This document shows, in pieces, positions 12,326 to 23,038 of a DNA stretch of 64,000 nucleotides (the stretch's first letter is position 1; each line of letters opens with the position of its first letter). The stretch covers positions 40,584,001 through 40,648,000 of the forward strand of contig NC_090986.1 of the NCBI RefSeq assembly GCF_041146395.1, written 5' to 3'. The notes below the pieces were generated by a model, which saw only the letters and a program-made list of their open reading frames with translations, searched no databases and was not told the origin of the DNA. A program made the translations under genes and the position numbers. This stretch comes from Eulemur rufifrons. Its lineage: Eukaryota; Chordata; Mammalia; Primates; Lemuridae.

Positions 12326-13395
12326 TGATTCCTGAGCTGGACTGCTTCACAGGGTCAGAAACTGCATGGGAGGAGCTTGGAATGCAAGAGACACTTGTAG
12401 AAAGTGTGTTGACCAAAAGCCCAAAGAAGACAATGAGACCAATGAAGATTTCATACATAGGAGTCCTTGGAGCCTCTGGAACTTTCAGCCTGGACCTCCT
12501 GGGGGAAGTTCAGAGCAAATGGACAATGAATGTCTTAGGCCCAGTCTGAATATATACTTTGGAATGGCATAGGTGTTTTTGGTTTTGACTGAGCCTAGGG
12601 GTAGCCAAGTATGATTCCCAAATGCATATACAATTATGACCCATACTTTAGTGGGCTTTTTTCTAGAAATCAAAAGACTTATGTTAATTCAGATACTGAT
12701 AACTTGCATCATCAATATCCGATGCTAGTATCAACTCAGATACTTGATAACTCAAGTCAGATTAAGATAACTGAGATATTTGAACAAACTGCTAATCTCT
12801 CTTCTCCTCTTCATTTCTATTACCCATAAACTGGATGGGGAAAGGGAGTGGATACACTTTGGATTACCCATTCTCAAAGGTCCCCTTTTTCAGTGATATT
12901 GTCCCATGATCTTTTCTACATTTTTCTTTAGCTCTTTGCATACCTACATAGTTTAGATGTACCCATAGAAAGAGCCAGGTCATTATACAGAAGGATTCTG
13001 CATAAAATATCATTTTAACTATTTGGCATTTTATTGGTTAGTGTAAAGATCCTTAGATTGCACAGTAAACAGAATCACCGACTGCTCAAGTGTGTGTATT
13101 TGGTGCCTGCGGGCTGGGAGTGTGCACCCTGAGCCTCTCAGCATCTCGGCTGTGAGCTGCTTTCCCAGCTTCCTCCCTAGTGTTTCTTGGCCCCTGCATG
13201 CTAGTCCCTACCCCCCACCCAATGGCTTCTCTCCCCTAGCCCTGGCAAGGAAAAGTAGTGATTTGCCCTTCATTGCTGTCTGTTGCTGCTTGCACTCAGA
13301 AAGAAAGGCAAAAAGACTCCATTTTTGACTTCTCATGTGCTACTGATGAAAAGTGCAGTTGGTCCCTCAGTGTTCAGAAGCCTAGAGTTGTACAT
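12326..13395. other. Unclassified, gene-free stretch
   Basis: No recognisable repeat or gene. Small frames such as 12366-12572 have no family features. Confidence 0.4.
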
Positions 13396-13399
13396 AAAC

Positions 13400-13525
13400 A
13401 CTCACAGAACCACTGAGCTGGAACAGAGATTACCCAGTTCAATCAATTTAGAGATGAGAGGCATCAAAACTCAGAGATTTAGACTTACTCAACCCAGTCC
13501 TAAAGCTGACTGGTGGTAGACTGAT
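13400..13525 (-). repeat. Possible MIR fragment, antisense
   Basis: The run 'ctggaacagagattacccagttcaatcaatttagagatgagaggcatcaaaactcagagatttagacttac' is arranged like the antisense core of a MIR, but strongly diverged. Confidence 0.4.
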
Positions 13526-14100
13526 GCTTGGGGAATCAGAGGAAAAATAGATTACATAATAAAATGCAAGGGTGATTTCTAAATTATACCAGATTAGAAG
13601 CAGGAAAGTTACCTTATAGTTCAGGTTCAGTCTTCCCAGTTTCTACTCTTTTCTGCCCTTAAACATGTAATATCTGTCAGACCACTCACCAAAAATCCAT
13701 ATTTAAAAGGGCCTTTGCAGATAATCAGATTTTATACAGCAATAATCAAAACACCAAAAAACAAAAAAGTAAAAAAATCTAGTAGGATGCTGGTTTTATA
13801 AGGATCACAAAGAAAGTGACAAATCAACCCCTAAGCTTCAGCTACTAATGTTATCAATTATGTATTATAATTCTTGCTTGTAAAGTCCTTTGAAATATTC
13901 GGATACAAGACCCTAAAGGGACAAAGTAATCAAGGCTATTGGTCATGTCAGAAAAAAGTTTAAATCAATGTTTTTTCTCTATATATTTTCTTTCCTATTA
14001 CATTATTCTTGTTCTTATCCTCCCCATTGTAGATGCAGGAGATAAACTAAAAGACACAGTTAGGGTGAGACAAGAGGGGACAAAAACCTAGTTTTTGTCA
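13526..14100. other. Unclassified stretch
   Basis: AT-rich with no recognisable feature. Confidence 0.4.
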
Positions 14101-14104
14101 TCAT

Positions 14105-14255
14105 CTGTTATGTGTTTTCACATTACTTCATTCAATATTTCTAACAAGCCTCTCCAAAAAGGAGAATGTAATGAAACTGAGGCTAAGTTTCTCAAGATCA
14201 CACAGAACCTGAAGTTGAATACAAACCTGTCTAACTCCAAAACCAGCCATCTTGA
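14105..14255 (-). repeat. MIR SINE fragment, antisense
   Basis: Antisense MIR order: 'acattacttcattcaatatttctaacaagcc', 'aatgaaactgaggctaagtttctcaagatcacacagaacc', 'ttgaatacaaacctgtctaactcc'. Confidence 0.65.
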
Positions 14256-15375
14256 GATAGATTGATTTCGTCTCTTACTTTGCGCATGCATCTTAAAAGT
14301 AAGCATGACAAGAGGTATGTATTGAGGCAAGAAGGGCCAAACACACCAGATTGGTTGACTCTCTTTGCACATTTGTTAATTCATCATTTCACGGCTTGCT
14401 TGCTGACCACTCTCGAGGCACTGTGAGATAAGCAGATGAACCTGACACAGTCCTCTCCTCAAGGACCTTAGAGTCTTGTAAAAGGAGGCAAATAATAAAT
14501 AGCTGCAGTAAAATATTGTAAATCCTCAGATGTGCACAGAACAGTGTAGTTCTAAAATTTCTATATAGGAGGGAGAATTTTAAATTGTCCATTGGCTCCA
14601 AACATCCATTTCTACCTCTTTCTATGGCTTGTCTTGTGCCTCTTTCTATGTCTGTCTTGTGTTGCAAAAAGATTGAAAGTAAAAATCTAGTGTTCCTAGA
14701 CTTTCTTGCAGCTAATGTTCTCATCACAAAACAGGTTCTACCACGGAGATGCGTTTGCATGAAATTGGAAAGCAAGAGAGAGGCAGAGGCCATCTTTCTG
14801 CCATTCCTGCTGGCAAGCAAAGCTCAGAATTATAAATGTGGAGGGGCAGTTATAGCACCTAAAGTCAGCCTACCTATCACCTGCATGGTAGGAGTCCTGT
14901 GACAGTTGTGGTAGCTTCAAGAGTTAGATTGATGGCAGAGTCTTTCTGAGCCCTGTAGAAGAGTGTTCTTAAACCCAGTAGTTCTCAAGACATGCCCTGG
15001 CTCTCTCTCCTCTAGCCCTTCTAACAATTTAATAAGTACTTAATTCTTATAATCAATCCCTTATGTATATATGTAGAGTAGTATCTTTCCCTGCTCATAT
15101 GCCTGACAAATACAAAGGGGTCTAGGGAGAGGAATTAGTTGGAAGGGGGAGGTACTAAGGAGAACTTAACTTGAGAAACCATTTGCATGGCAAGCACCTT
15201 GTGTTTCTGCAACCCTATGTTAATTTTGATCTGCTTAAATTGGAGAGGCTAATCAAGTTTGAGAGAGTATAAAAGCACCCTGATCAAGCCTTTGCACTAT
15301 GTCTCTAGTCTCTATAGTCTAGAGAGAATGAGAAAGATACTGAAGAGGGGGAAGTTGGTCTACGAGGTGTGGGTT
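14256..15375. other. Mostly unclassified; possible old L2 piece
   Basis: The segment 14385-14560 has wording like an L2 body ('ctgacacagtcctctcctcaaggaccttagagtcttgtaaaaggaggcaaataataaat'), tentative. A 143-aa antisense frame at 14389-14820 spans it and shows no domain. The rest is unclassified. Confidence 0.35.
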
Positions 15376-15379
15376 TGGA

Positions 15380-15720
15380 GGTAGGGAGGTTGGTCAGGGA
15401 AGACTCCATAAAGAAAGTTGAGTCTTGGGAGATGGTGGCCCTTTGTCTGGCAGGTATGGGGAAGGGAAAGATATTCCAGGTAAAGAAGCACAAAGGTCTG
15501 AGACCTGAAGATAAAGAAGGAATTGGCAATTGGCAAAACTTCAAGTTGTTCAGTGTGATTAGAACACAGAGAGTTGGCAGAGATAAACCTAGAGAGGTTT
15601 TCTTCACTGGTCCAGACCTGCAGTGTCAGACACATCTCACTATGGAGTTTGCATTTCACCCTGTAGGTAACGGGGGAGTTTTAATAGGTTTTAAGCTGGA
15701 AAATGACCTGATTGGTGAAT
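15380..15720 (+). repeat. L2-like LINE fragment
   Basis: Degenerate agreement with a well-known L2-type mammalian repeat: 'gatattccaggtaaagaagcacaaaggtctgagacctgaag', 'ggagtttgcatttcaccctgtaggtaacgggggagttttaataggttttaagctggaaaatgacctgatt'. The open frame at 15369-15761 runs through it by chance. Confidence 0.5.
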
Positions 15721-15940
15721 TTTGGGAAGGACCTGTTTGCTACATTAAGGATGGAGAATGAGATTAGAGGCAGGAAAACACTTAAAAAATTAAGTGAGAG
15801 ATGATTTGAGATGGTGAAAGCTTAATTCCAGAAGTGCAGATTGTTCCACTGAGGGACTTAATTGTGAAGCAAAGGGGGAGGTGATGGCAGTAACTGGAGA
15901 AGGCACAGGGTCACGAGTGCTTTCCATTCATCTGTCAGTC

Positions 15941-15989
15941 TGTCCATCTATCTACCTATCTATCTATCTTCTATCTATTTATCTATCTA
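15941..15989. repeat. (TCTA)n / (TATC)n microsatellite
   Basis: Imperfect tetranucleotide run of tcta/tatc units broken once by 'tct' and once by 'ttt'. It is probably length-polymorphic. Confidence 0.85.
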
Positions 15990-16203
15990 ATGTGTGAGTC
16001 TTCAGCAAGCTTGCTGTTTAAATGGAAGAAACAAGAAAAGAAAAGCACTAGATATAAGAAATGAAAGTTTATTTGTTTATCTTTTATGAAATTTAAGTAA
16101 ATTATGTGCTGTATTAAAATCAAGTCCAGATTTTTCTAATTACAAAAATCAAAATCACAAACGTCAGAAGCTTATGTAGGTAATGATGTTTCAATCTTTT
16201 GGT

Positions 16204-16698
16204 TGAGATGGTAGACAGAATCAAGGCCCCTCAAAGATGTCCATGTCTTACATCCCAAAGCCAATTGATTTATTATCTTATGTAGCCAAAGAAACTTTGC
16301 AGCTCTAAGTTAAAGATGTTGAAATAGGGAGATTATTCTGGATTATCTGGGTGGGTACAATCACAGGGTCCTTATGAGAGGAACACAGGAGGACCAGAGT
16401 CAGAGTGGGAGATATAACAACAGAAGGAAAGGCAGGAGAGAAAGAGAGGGAGAGGAAGAGGAACGGAAGATGCTACACTGCGGGATGTGAAGATAATGTC
16501 CATGAGCCAAGGAATGCAGGTGGCCTCTAGAAGCTGGAAAAGTCAAGGAAATGGATTCTCTCCTAGAGCCTCCAGAAGGAATGCAGTCCTGCCAACACTA
16601 ATTGTAAGGCTTCTGACCTCCACAGTGCTAAGCTAATACATTTGTGTTATGTTAAGCTACTAGATGTGTATAAATTTGCTACAGTAGCATAAGAAAAC
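16204..16698 (+). mobile_element. MLT1-type MaLR LTR
   Basis: A nearly full solo LTR. Consensus words occur in order: 'aatcaaggcccctcaaagatgtccatgtctta', 'aaactttgcagctctaagttaaagatgttgaaatagggagattattctggattatctgggtggg', 'cacagggtccttatgag', 'ccaaggaatgcaggtggcctctagaagctgga', 'cctccagaaggaatgcagtcctgcc', 'ttctgacctccacagtgctaa'. The polyadenylation region follows. No internal region is attached, so it is a solo LTR from homologous recombination or truncation. Confidence 0.8.
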
Positions 16699-17262
16699 AA
16701 AGGTAAGAAAATATGACCTGGAAACCAGAAAACATAAAGTAAAAAATTGATAGACTTGACTACCTAAAACATTTATATTTTTGGTATGATTTTCAAATCA
16801 CAAATCTGCTAAAGAGCAAATGAAAACCATAAAAAGTTATATGAAAGGCAACATATGAGCAGACAACAAAAGGTTAATAATAATGGTATATGAAGCACAC
16901 TAAAATCAGTATTAAAATCATTCAATAGAAAATAAGCAAAAAAAAACTGAAATCCAAATAAAAGAAATCCAAATAAACATAGACAAATATGTTTTGCCTT
17001 GAAATGCACATTAAAACAATGAATAGGCTCTTTTTTTTTTCATCTGGACAAGTAGCAATGATTTATTAGACACTTACTGCTGGGCAGAGTGTAGGGAAAA
17101 GGCATTGCTCTCGATGAGGTTTTAATTTGGTAAAAGCCTCTGGAAAACAGTTTGACAGTTATAACTTGAATGGTACCTGTACATACCCTTTGATTTAGCA
17201 ATTTCAGTTCTAGGATTTCATTCTTTAGAAATACTGACTCCAATGCACAAAAGTATACATTT
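16699..17262 (+). mobile_element. Old L1M LINE, left part of split copy
   Basis: Degraded 3' portion of L1 ORF2. The part from 17040 matches the late ORF2/3' region: 'gataggctc', 'gcaatgatttattagaca', 'cagtttgacagtt', 'cctttgatttagcaatttcagttctaggatttcattctttagaaa'. It stops at the target duplication of the element inserted at 17277 and resumes at 21479 with 'ttatagtggtattgtttgtatag', giving continuous L1M sequence once the insert is removed. Confidence 0.7.
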
Positions 17263-17276
17263 AAGGGTGTTTATAG
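17263..17276. repeat. TSD, left copy, of the HAL1-like element
   Basis: aagggtgtttatag pairs with aagaatgtttatag at 21465-21478. Twelve of fourteen positions agree, as expected of an older insertion. Confidence 0.75.
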
Positions 17277-18503
17277 AGGAGAAGGGGGCAAGATGGAGGA
17301 CTAGAAGCAGCCCATGTACACTACTCTCAAGGAAAGGATAGAACGTTGTGGATAGATGCCCACCTAAAGTCTTGGAGAGAGCATTGTGAATCATCGGAGA
17401 AGTGATGGGGGACATTTAGAGTGAAGGAGAAAGTGACGGGATGATCCACTTGGCAAGATCAGAAGGTGCCTGGGAGAGGCATTCACACATGGGCAAGGAA
17501 GGTGGAAAGAACACTGGGGCTTTGTGCTGCCCCTGTGGACACTGTGGCCCAAACTGTGAGGGGCCCCCACTGCCATAGACCTCTGGCCTCTTCAGGGAGC
17601 TGCTTGGAGTCTGTGAGGCAACGCTGCACTGGAGAACAGGCATAGCAGGGACCTGGTGACTCCTGCTCTCAGGTTGCTGCAACTGATGCCATTCTGAGCT
17701 CTCAGGTCTAGAGTGCCAGGCCAACGCTGGGCTCAGATTTGCTCCAGCTGCCTCTCTATCACTCCACCTGGACCAGGAAGGGAGCAGGGAGAGTGGACAC
17801 TCTCATATGCCCTGTAACTGGCAGCTGAGCACCCCTCCACCCCACGGGGAATCTGAGCAAGATGGGTGCCACACATGTCACTTGAGAGGCCCTGCGGTGA
17901 CTGCCTTCGCAAGGCCTGGATAGGAAGAGAGCCTCAGCTGTCCAGTGGCCCAGCTCCATGGCCATGTCCCCTGTGACCCCCAAGCTACTGGGCCCATGGC
18001 TCTGCCTCCTTGGTTACCACACTGCTGCCCAGTCCCATGACTTCAGCTCTGAGGTTTCCCCACTGCCATTGGGCCCTGTGGCCCTGCCTCTAATCCTCTG
18101 GTGCTGCTGCTGAGTCCCATGGCCTAGGCAGAGCAATCTCCCACAATGCCAGCCTTCATGGAGAGAGACTCACTCAGCCTCCTACCTGAGCTTCCAACAG
18201 TGGCCTGGGGAACAATCTACCACTCTGCACAAAGATCATCCTGCACCAGCATGGACAGTGATGATCACAGGGGAACAGGACAATACAAAACAGCTGCACT
18301 GCAGGCTCTCAGTGCATCCACCCCTCTCCTGTCAGGTCAGTCTTCCAGAGTAGGTCATAAAAGTGCTATCTAGGGACCTCTCCTCCTTCTCACTAAGCAG
18401 GAGAGTTTCCAGCAAAGGAGAAAAAGTGTGTCACAAACCTATTGCCCTGAGCTAACAGAAGAGATTTCAGAAGAGAAGAAACCAGCACAAAAACTCTGGC
18501 AAC

Positions 18504-19445
18504 ATGCAAAAACAAGCTAGTTCAATATTCGCAAGGGATCACATGTATCTACAGCAATGGACCCCAATAAAAAAGGAAATTGTCAAAATATCAGAAACAG
18601 AATTCAGAATATGGATGGCAAATAAAAATATGAATGGGATTGAGGAGAAAGTTAAAAACCAACACAAACAAGCCAAAAAATTTTTAGGACATAAACAAAC
18701 AAACAAAAAAATGAAAGTTGCAAAGAGCTAGAAAACATAACAAAGGCTATGACAGAACTCATTTAGGGAATTTCAAAATGCAGCAGAAAGCTTCAGTAAT
18801 AGATTAGACCAAGCAGAAGAATCTCCGAGCTTGAAGACAAGGCTCTTGAACTAACCCAGTCAGTCAAAGATGTAGAAAAAAGAAGAATGAACAATCACTG
18901 AGAGAAATATGGGACTATGATAAGCAAGCCAATATATGAATTACAGGTATCCTTGAGGGAGAAGAAGAAAAAGTAGAAAGCATGGAAAACCTATTTGATG
19001 AAATTATTGGGGAAAACTTCCCTGATATTGCCAGAGATTCAGATCCAGATGCAGGATGGTCAATGAACACCAGGAAGATTCATAGCAAATAGGACATGTT
19101 CATGACACACAGTCATCCACTTGGCCAAAGTCAAAATGAAGAAGAAAATTCTACAAGCAACAACACAAAAGCAACAACAAACCTATGAGGGAAAACCCAT
19201 CAGGATAACAGCAGATTTCTCAAAGGAGACCTTAAAATCCAGATGAGATTAGGGCTCCATATTTAGTCTTCTTAAACAGAACAACTGCCAGCCAAGAATT
19301 TTATATCCTTAAAAACTAAGTTTCATAAATAAGACTTTTCCAGACAAGCAAACACTAAGGGAATTTGTTACTAGTAGACCTGCCCTACAGGAAATACTTA
19401 GAACTGCACTATACATGGAACAGCACAGTAGATAACCACCAGTGT
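18504..19445 (+). pseudogene. L1/HAL1 ORF1 relic
   Basis: ORF1 protein is the RNA-binding, chaperone-like trimer of the L1 ribonucleoprotein. The first 75 residues are still open (18504-18731) and contain an ETEFRIWMA-like block that opens the coiled-coil region. Beyond a stop, further blocks survive in shifting frames: 'RISELED' at about 18810, the RNA-binding core around 19110-19240 (including 'KPIRITADFSKETL' at about 19193-19235), then 'NNCQPRILYP' and 'RPALQEIL' up to about 19410. Several stops and frameshifts break it, so it cannot be functional. The start codon at 18504 fits the conserved block spacing. Confidence 0.75.
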
Positions 19446-19497
19446 AAAAACACCCAAAATTAAAGCTCATAGCTCTTATAAAACAATAGCAGAAGAG

Positions 19498-19528
19498 GGA
19501 AAACAAACAAACAAACAAACAAACAACA
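19498..19528. repeat. (AAAC)n tract
   Basis: A short run of aaac units just after the ORF1 relic of the HAL1-like element. Confidence 0.8.
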
Positions 19529-19814
19529 ACAAGATATCATCCAACATGATGAACTGAACAGTATCCCACATGTTAATACTAACACTGAGCATGAATGGTC
19601 TTAATGCTCTACTTAAAAGATGTAGACTGGCTAAATGGATGAAAAAACAAACCCCAAGTATAGTCTGTCTCCAGAAAACACATCTAACTCACAAGGACTT
19701 ACACAGACTCAAGGTAAATGGATGAAAAAAAATATTTCACACAAATGGAAACCAAAACCCAGCATGGGTAGCCATTCTCATATCAGATAAAATGGACTTT
19801 AAATCAACATCAGT

Positions 19815-20400
19815 AAAAAACAGCCACATTGAAAAGTGGGCAAAAGACATGGACAGAAGTTTTTCCAAAGAAGACAGTCGAATGGCCAAAAAACATATGA
19901 AAAAATGCTAATACTAATACTATGATAATACTAATTATCAGGGAAATGCAAATTAAAACCACAATGAGATATCACTTTACCCCTGTCAGAATGACCATTA
20001 TTAAAACTTCAAAAAGCAATAGATGCTGTCATGGATGCAGAGAGAAAGGAATTCTTATACACTGTTGGTGGTACTGCAAATTAGTATAATCTTTATGGAA
20101 ATTCCTCAAAAAAAAAGACTTACCATTTGATCCAGCAATTCCACTACTGGGTACCTACCCATAGAAAAAGAAGTCATTTTTTATTGCAATGTCAATAAGT
20201 CAATGTTTGTTGCAGCATAATTCACAATTGCAAAGATGTGCAATTAACCTAAATGCCCATAAATTCATAAGTGAAAATGTGGTATATACATGTACCATGG
20301 AGTATTACTGAGCCATAAAAAGAAATGAAATAATGTCTTTTGCAGCAATTTGAATGGAACTGGAAACCATTATCCTAAGCAAAATATCTTGGTAATGGGA
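19815..20400 (+). pseudogene. ORF2 C-terminal relic within HAL1-like element
   Basis: Reading the sense strand gives the late ORF2 succession in broken frames: 'KVGKRHGQKFF', 'AKKHMKKC'-like text, '[10 protein letters not shown]'-like text near 19965-19995, '[12 protein letters not shown]'-like text at about 20130-20160, and 'AKMCN' plus 'PKCP' at about 20233-20260. The upstream two thirds of ORF2 (endonuclease, RT) have no counterpart in this element. Multiple stops exist. Confidence 0.65.
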
Positions 20401-20635
20401 AAAAAAAAAAAAAAGAAAGAAAGAAAAAAAACACTGCAGGTACTCTCTAATAATTGGAAACTAATTGGTAGGCACACATGGGCACAAAGTGATGTAAAGC
20501 TTATTGGAATCCAAGAAGGGGGGAGAGTAGGAGAGGGTGAGGGGTAAAAACTTACCTATTGGGTACAATGAATATTATTCTGGTGATGGGCCCATTAAAA
20601 GCCCCGACTTAAACATCAAACAAGATATCCATGTA

Positions 20636-21413
20636 GTTGGCGTGGGTGTGGAGAGACAGGTACTCTCATACACTGCTGGTGGGACTGTAAACTAGTGCAG
20701 CCCCTGTGGAAAGCAATGTGGAGATACCTTAAACAGATTCAAGTAGACCTACCATTCGATCCAGCAATCCCATTATTGGGCATCTACCCAGAAGAACAAA
20801 AGTCATTCTATAAAAAAGACACCTGCACTCGAATGTTTATAGCAGCACAATTCACAATCGCAAAGATGTGGAAACAACCCAAATGCCCATCAATTCATGA
20901 CTGGATTAGCAAAATGTGGTATATGTATACCATGGAATATTACTCAGCTATTAGAAATAATGGCGACATGGCATCTCTTTGGTTCTCCTGGAGAGAGCTG
21001 GAACCCATTCTATTAAGTGAAGTATCCTAAGAATGGAAAAATAAGCACCACATGTACTCACCAGAAAACTGGTTTCCCTGATCATCACCTAAGTGCACAT
21101 TTGGGAATAACACCAATTGGGTATCGGACAGAGGTCGGGGCTGGGTGGAAGGAATGGGTGTATACCTACTTGAGGAGTGCGATGCGCACTGCCTGGGGAA
21201 TGGACACACTTGAAGTTCTGACTGGAGGGGATGGTGTGGGGGGAGGGGAGGGGTGTACACCTACATGATGAGTGCGATGCGCACTGCCTGGGGAATGGAC
21301 ACAATTGAAGCTCAGACTCGGGGGGATGGGGAGGCATGGGCAATGTATATAGCCTGATCTTTTGTACCCCCATAATGAGCTGAAAAACAAACAAAAAATA
21401 AAAAAAAAAAGAA
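20636..21413 (+). mobile_element. Young 5'-truncated L1, nested, perfect TSD
   Basis: Inserted into the HAL1-like element. The perfect 14-bp duplication aagatatccatgta lies at 20622-20635 and 21414-21427. It starts in late ORF2 ('gtgtggagagacaggtactctcatacactgctggtgggactgtaaac') and keeps an open 111-residue C-terminal ORF2 frame (20695-21030) with blocks [32 protein letters not shown] and YTMEYYSAIRNN. The 3' UTR holds G-rich runs and two tandem copies of an 80-90-bp block (about 21150-21232 and 21243-21325). It ends 'tttgtacccccataatgagctgaaaaac' plus an A-rich tail. Confidence 0.93.
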
Positions 21414-21478
21414 AAGATATCCATGTAAGAAAAACATTTGTACCCCTTAATATCTTGAAATAAAAAGAATGTTTATAG

Positions 21479-21900
21479 TGGTATTGTTTGTATAGAAAAA
21501 AACCTGAAAATTCTTGAAATAGATATTAGTAGGAGATTGTTTGAATGACATTTGCTATGTCCAAATAAGGGACTATTATGCTGCCTTTTAAAAGACTGAG
21601 GTAGATAAGAACAGACATTTTTAATACATTGATAACAAAGCAAGTTGTAGAATAATATGTACATTTTGATTCTATTATAAAATAGGTATGTGTGTCATGT
21701 GCACATATATGTCAGTGAATTACATGCACATATAATTCATATCAGCATATGCATAGAAAAAATCTGGTAGAATTTACAAACAAAATGTTAACAGAGAAAG
21801 GCTGGGAATTATAGAAGACTTTTATGTTCTGTTTGATTCATTTCTCTAGCACTTGAAAGGTTTTACAATACATGCCTTTTTATCCAGGAATAAAAAAACC
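21479..21900 (+). mobile_element. Old L1M LINE, right part of split copy
   Basis: Continuation of the L1M interrupted at 17262: 'ggtattgtttgtatagaaaaaaacctgaaaattc', 'gggactattatgctgcc', 'agaataatatgtacattttgattc', then a degenerate 3' UTR ending near 'caggaataaaaaaacc'. Its wording follows the late ORF2/3' UTR order of L1MC/L1ME-type elements. Confidence 0.65.
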
Positions 21901-22937
21901 TATAAAATTGTGAAAATATGGTAGATACATAATGACTCACAGGAAAATCTTAGTCGAGCATAGTGGAGAATATTTTTCTCTTGGCAACAAGTGACCAATC
22001 TGATTATCTGTGGAAGAAAGAATCTAGCAAATTATTATTTTTGCAAAGTATACAACAAATAAATACTTGTTGCGTGAATAAAGAACTAAATAGAGAAAAA
22101 ATTGATTTGCTTTGGTAGCTAAGAAAGGAAGGGCTCTATAAATTTTTCATAGGATCTAGTAATCACTTCCTCAACACTACCTGAAGAAAGAAATGCTCAA
22201 ATATCTCCGGCCATTTCTTTTTCCCTTCTTGCAATTCCTCAAGCTATCCTCAGTGTCCTGACATCAATGTGGAATCTTTGTATAATACAAGCTATAAACA
22301 TAACCTATTAAGGAACACAAGCACAGCGTTTCATATTGATTAGAAATGAATTATTTCAAGAAGAAATTCCAGAAGAAATTGTCTCTGGAGTCCAATATTC
22401 TGAATTATGTCAACCAAGTGGCAGCAACTAAATGAAGTACGATCTTGAAAGGCACTTAAAGATCTATTGTTTTAAATATGATCATGCTTAATTGTATAGC
22501 ACTACTTAAAATACCAACCTTGACAGTTAAAAAATATTTTGGCCATTAGCTACATTATAAATGTTAGTGAGCTTAAAGATTCATATCACCAATTTAAAAT
22601 GAGCAAATGGGACCTGAAGATTGGGGTTTGTTTATATGTAAAGAGAGCTTAACAGGATTAGGCCTTACCGTTGAAGTTTTAGAACTATTGTCTATTCATA
22701 TTCCATATGTCCCTGATGCCCTGAGAGTTTTTTTTTTCCCCCACAGTCATTGGGACAAGCATAGACACCTGGTCCCTTCAGTTTCTCTGTCCAGTGACAT
22801 TGAGATTTGGAATTGGATTTAGAGATGGTCAGTTCTCTACATATGAGTAGAATTGTAACATGTGAAGACAGGAGTGGTGGTGACTCTGTATTTCTCTGTG
22901 TGGACTGAGAGTAGAGAAAGCCTATTAGGTGGGGGAT
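21901..22937. other. Unclassified stretch
   Basis: About 1 kb without gene or confident repeat. A phrase around 22060-22090 ('aacaaataaatacttgttgcgtgaataaag') resembles the end of an L2 but is too short to call. Confidence 0.4.
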
Positions 22938-22938
22938 G

Positions 22939-23038
22939 GAGAGAGAGAGAGAGAGATAATGAGAGAGAAGGAGGAGGAAGAAGAAGAGGAGGAGGAGGAG
23001 GAAGAGGAGGAGGAGGAGGAGGAGGAGAGGAGAAAAAG
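22939..23038. repeat. Polypurine (GA)n/(GGA)n/(GAA)n tract
   Basis: About 100 bases of almost uninterrupted purines on the + strand: GA dinucleotides, then GAA and GGA triplets. Frames across it on the other strand encode only Leu/Ser-rich low-complexity strings. Such mirror-symmetric purine runs can adopt triplex DNA in principle. Confidence 0.95.

Larger units (their letters stand above)
17277..21464 (+). mobile_element. Full-length half-L1 (HAL1-like) LINE, interrupted
   Basis: The element begins with an L1-type 5' leader ('ggggcaagatggaggactagaagcagcc'), GC-richer than its surroundings, to about 18500. It continues with an ORF1 relic (18504-19445), then a non-coding linker (about 19450-19810), then only the C-terminal part of an ORF2-like region (19815-20400), and a 3' end with 'catttgtaccccttaatatcttgaaataaaaag'. 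Endonuclease and reverse-transcriptase domains are absent. That is the layout of HAL1 elements, L1 derivatives that keep ORF1 and rely on an L1 partner. A younger L1 (20636-21413) plus its 14-bp duplication interrupts it; without them the element is about 3.4 kb. Flanking 14-bp duplications match at 12 of 14 positions. Alternative: an ordinary L1 with a large internal deletion. Confidence 0.75.

Noticed and set aside
14389..14820. 143-residue antisense open frame, one of the longest in the window
   Set aside because: No domain, no signal peptide and no Kozak-like context. It overlaps likely old repeat DNA and another frame (14585-14902) on the other strand.
15369..15761. 130-residue sense open frame
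   Set aside because: It coincides with an L2-like repeat fragment and shows no protein family features.
18504..18731. Possible intact host gene start (75-residue Lys-rich frame)
   Set aside because: Its sequence blocks and position identify it as the start of an L1/HAL1 ORF1 relic.
19498..19528. Short regular repeats as a CRISPR-like array
   Set aside because: These are simple AAAC units without spacers, in a mammalian LINE context.
21027..21424. Pro/His/Ser-rich antisense frames
   Set aside because: They lie antisense to the G-rich duplicated L1 3' UTR; repetitive content explains the open frames.
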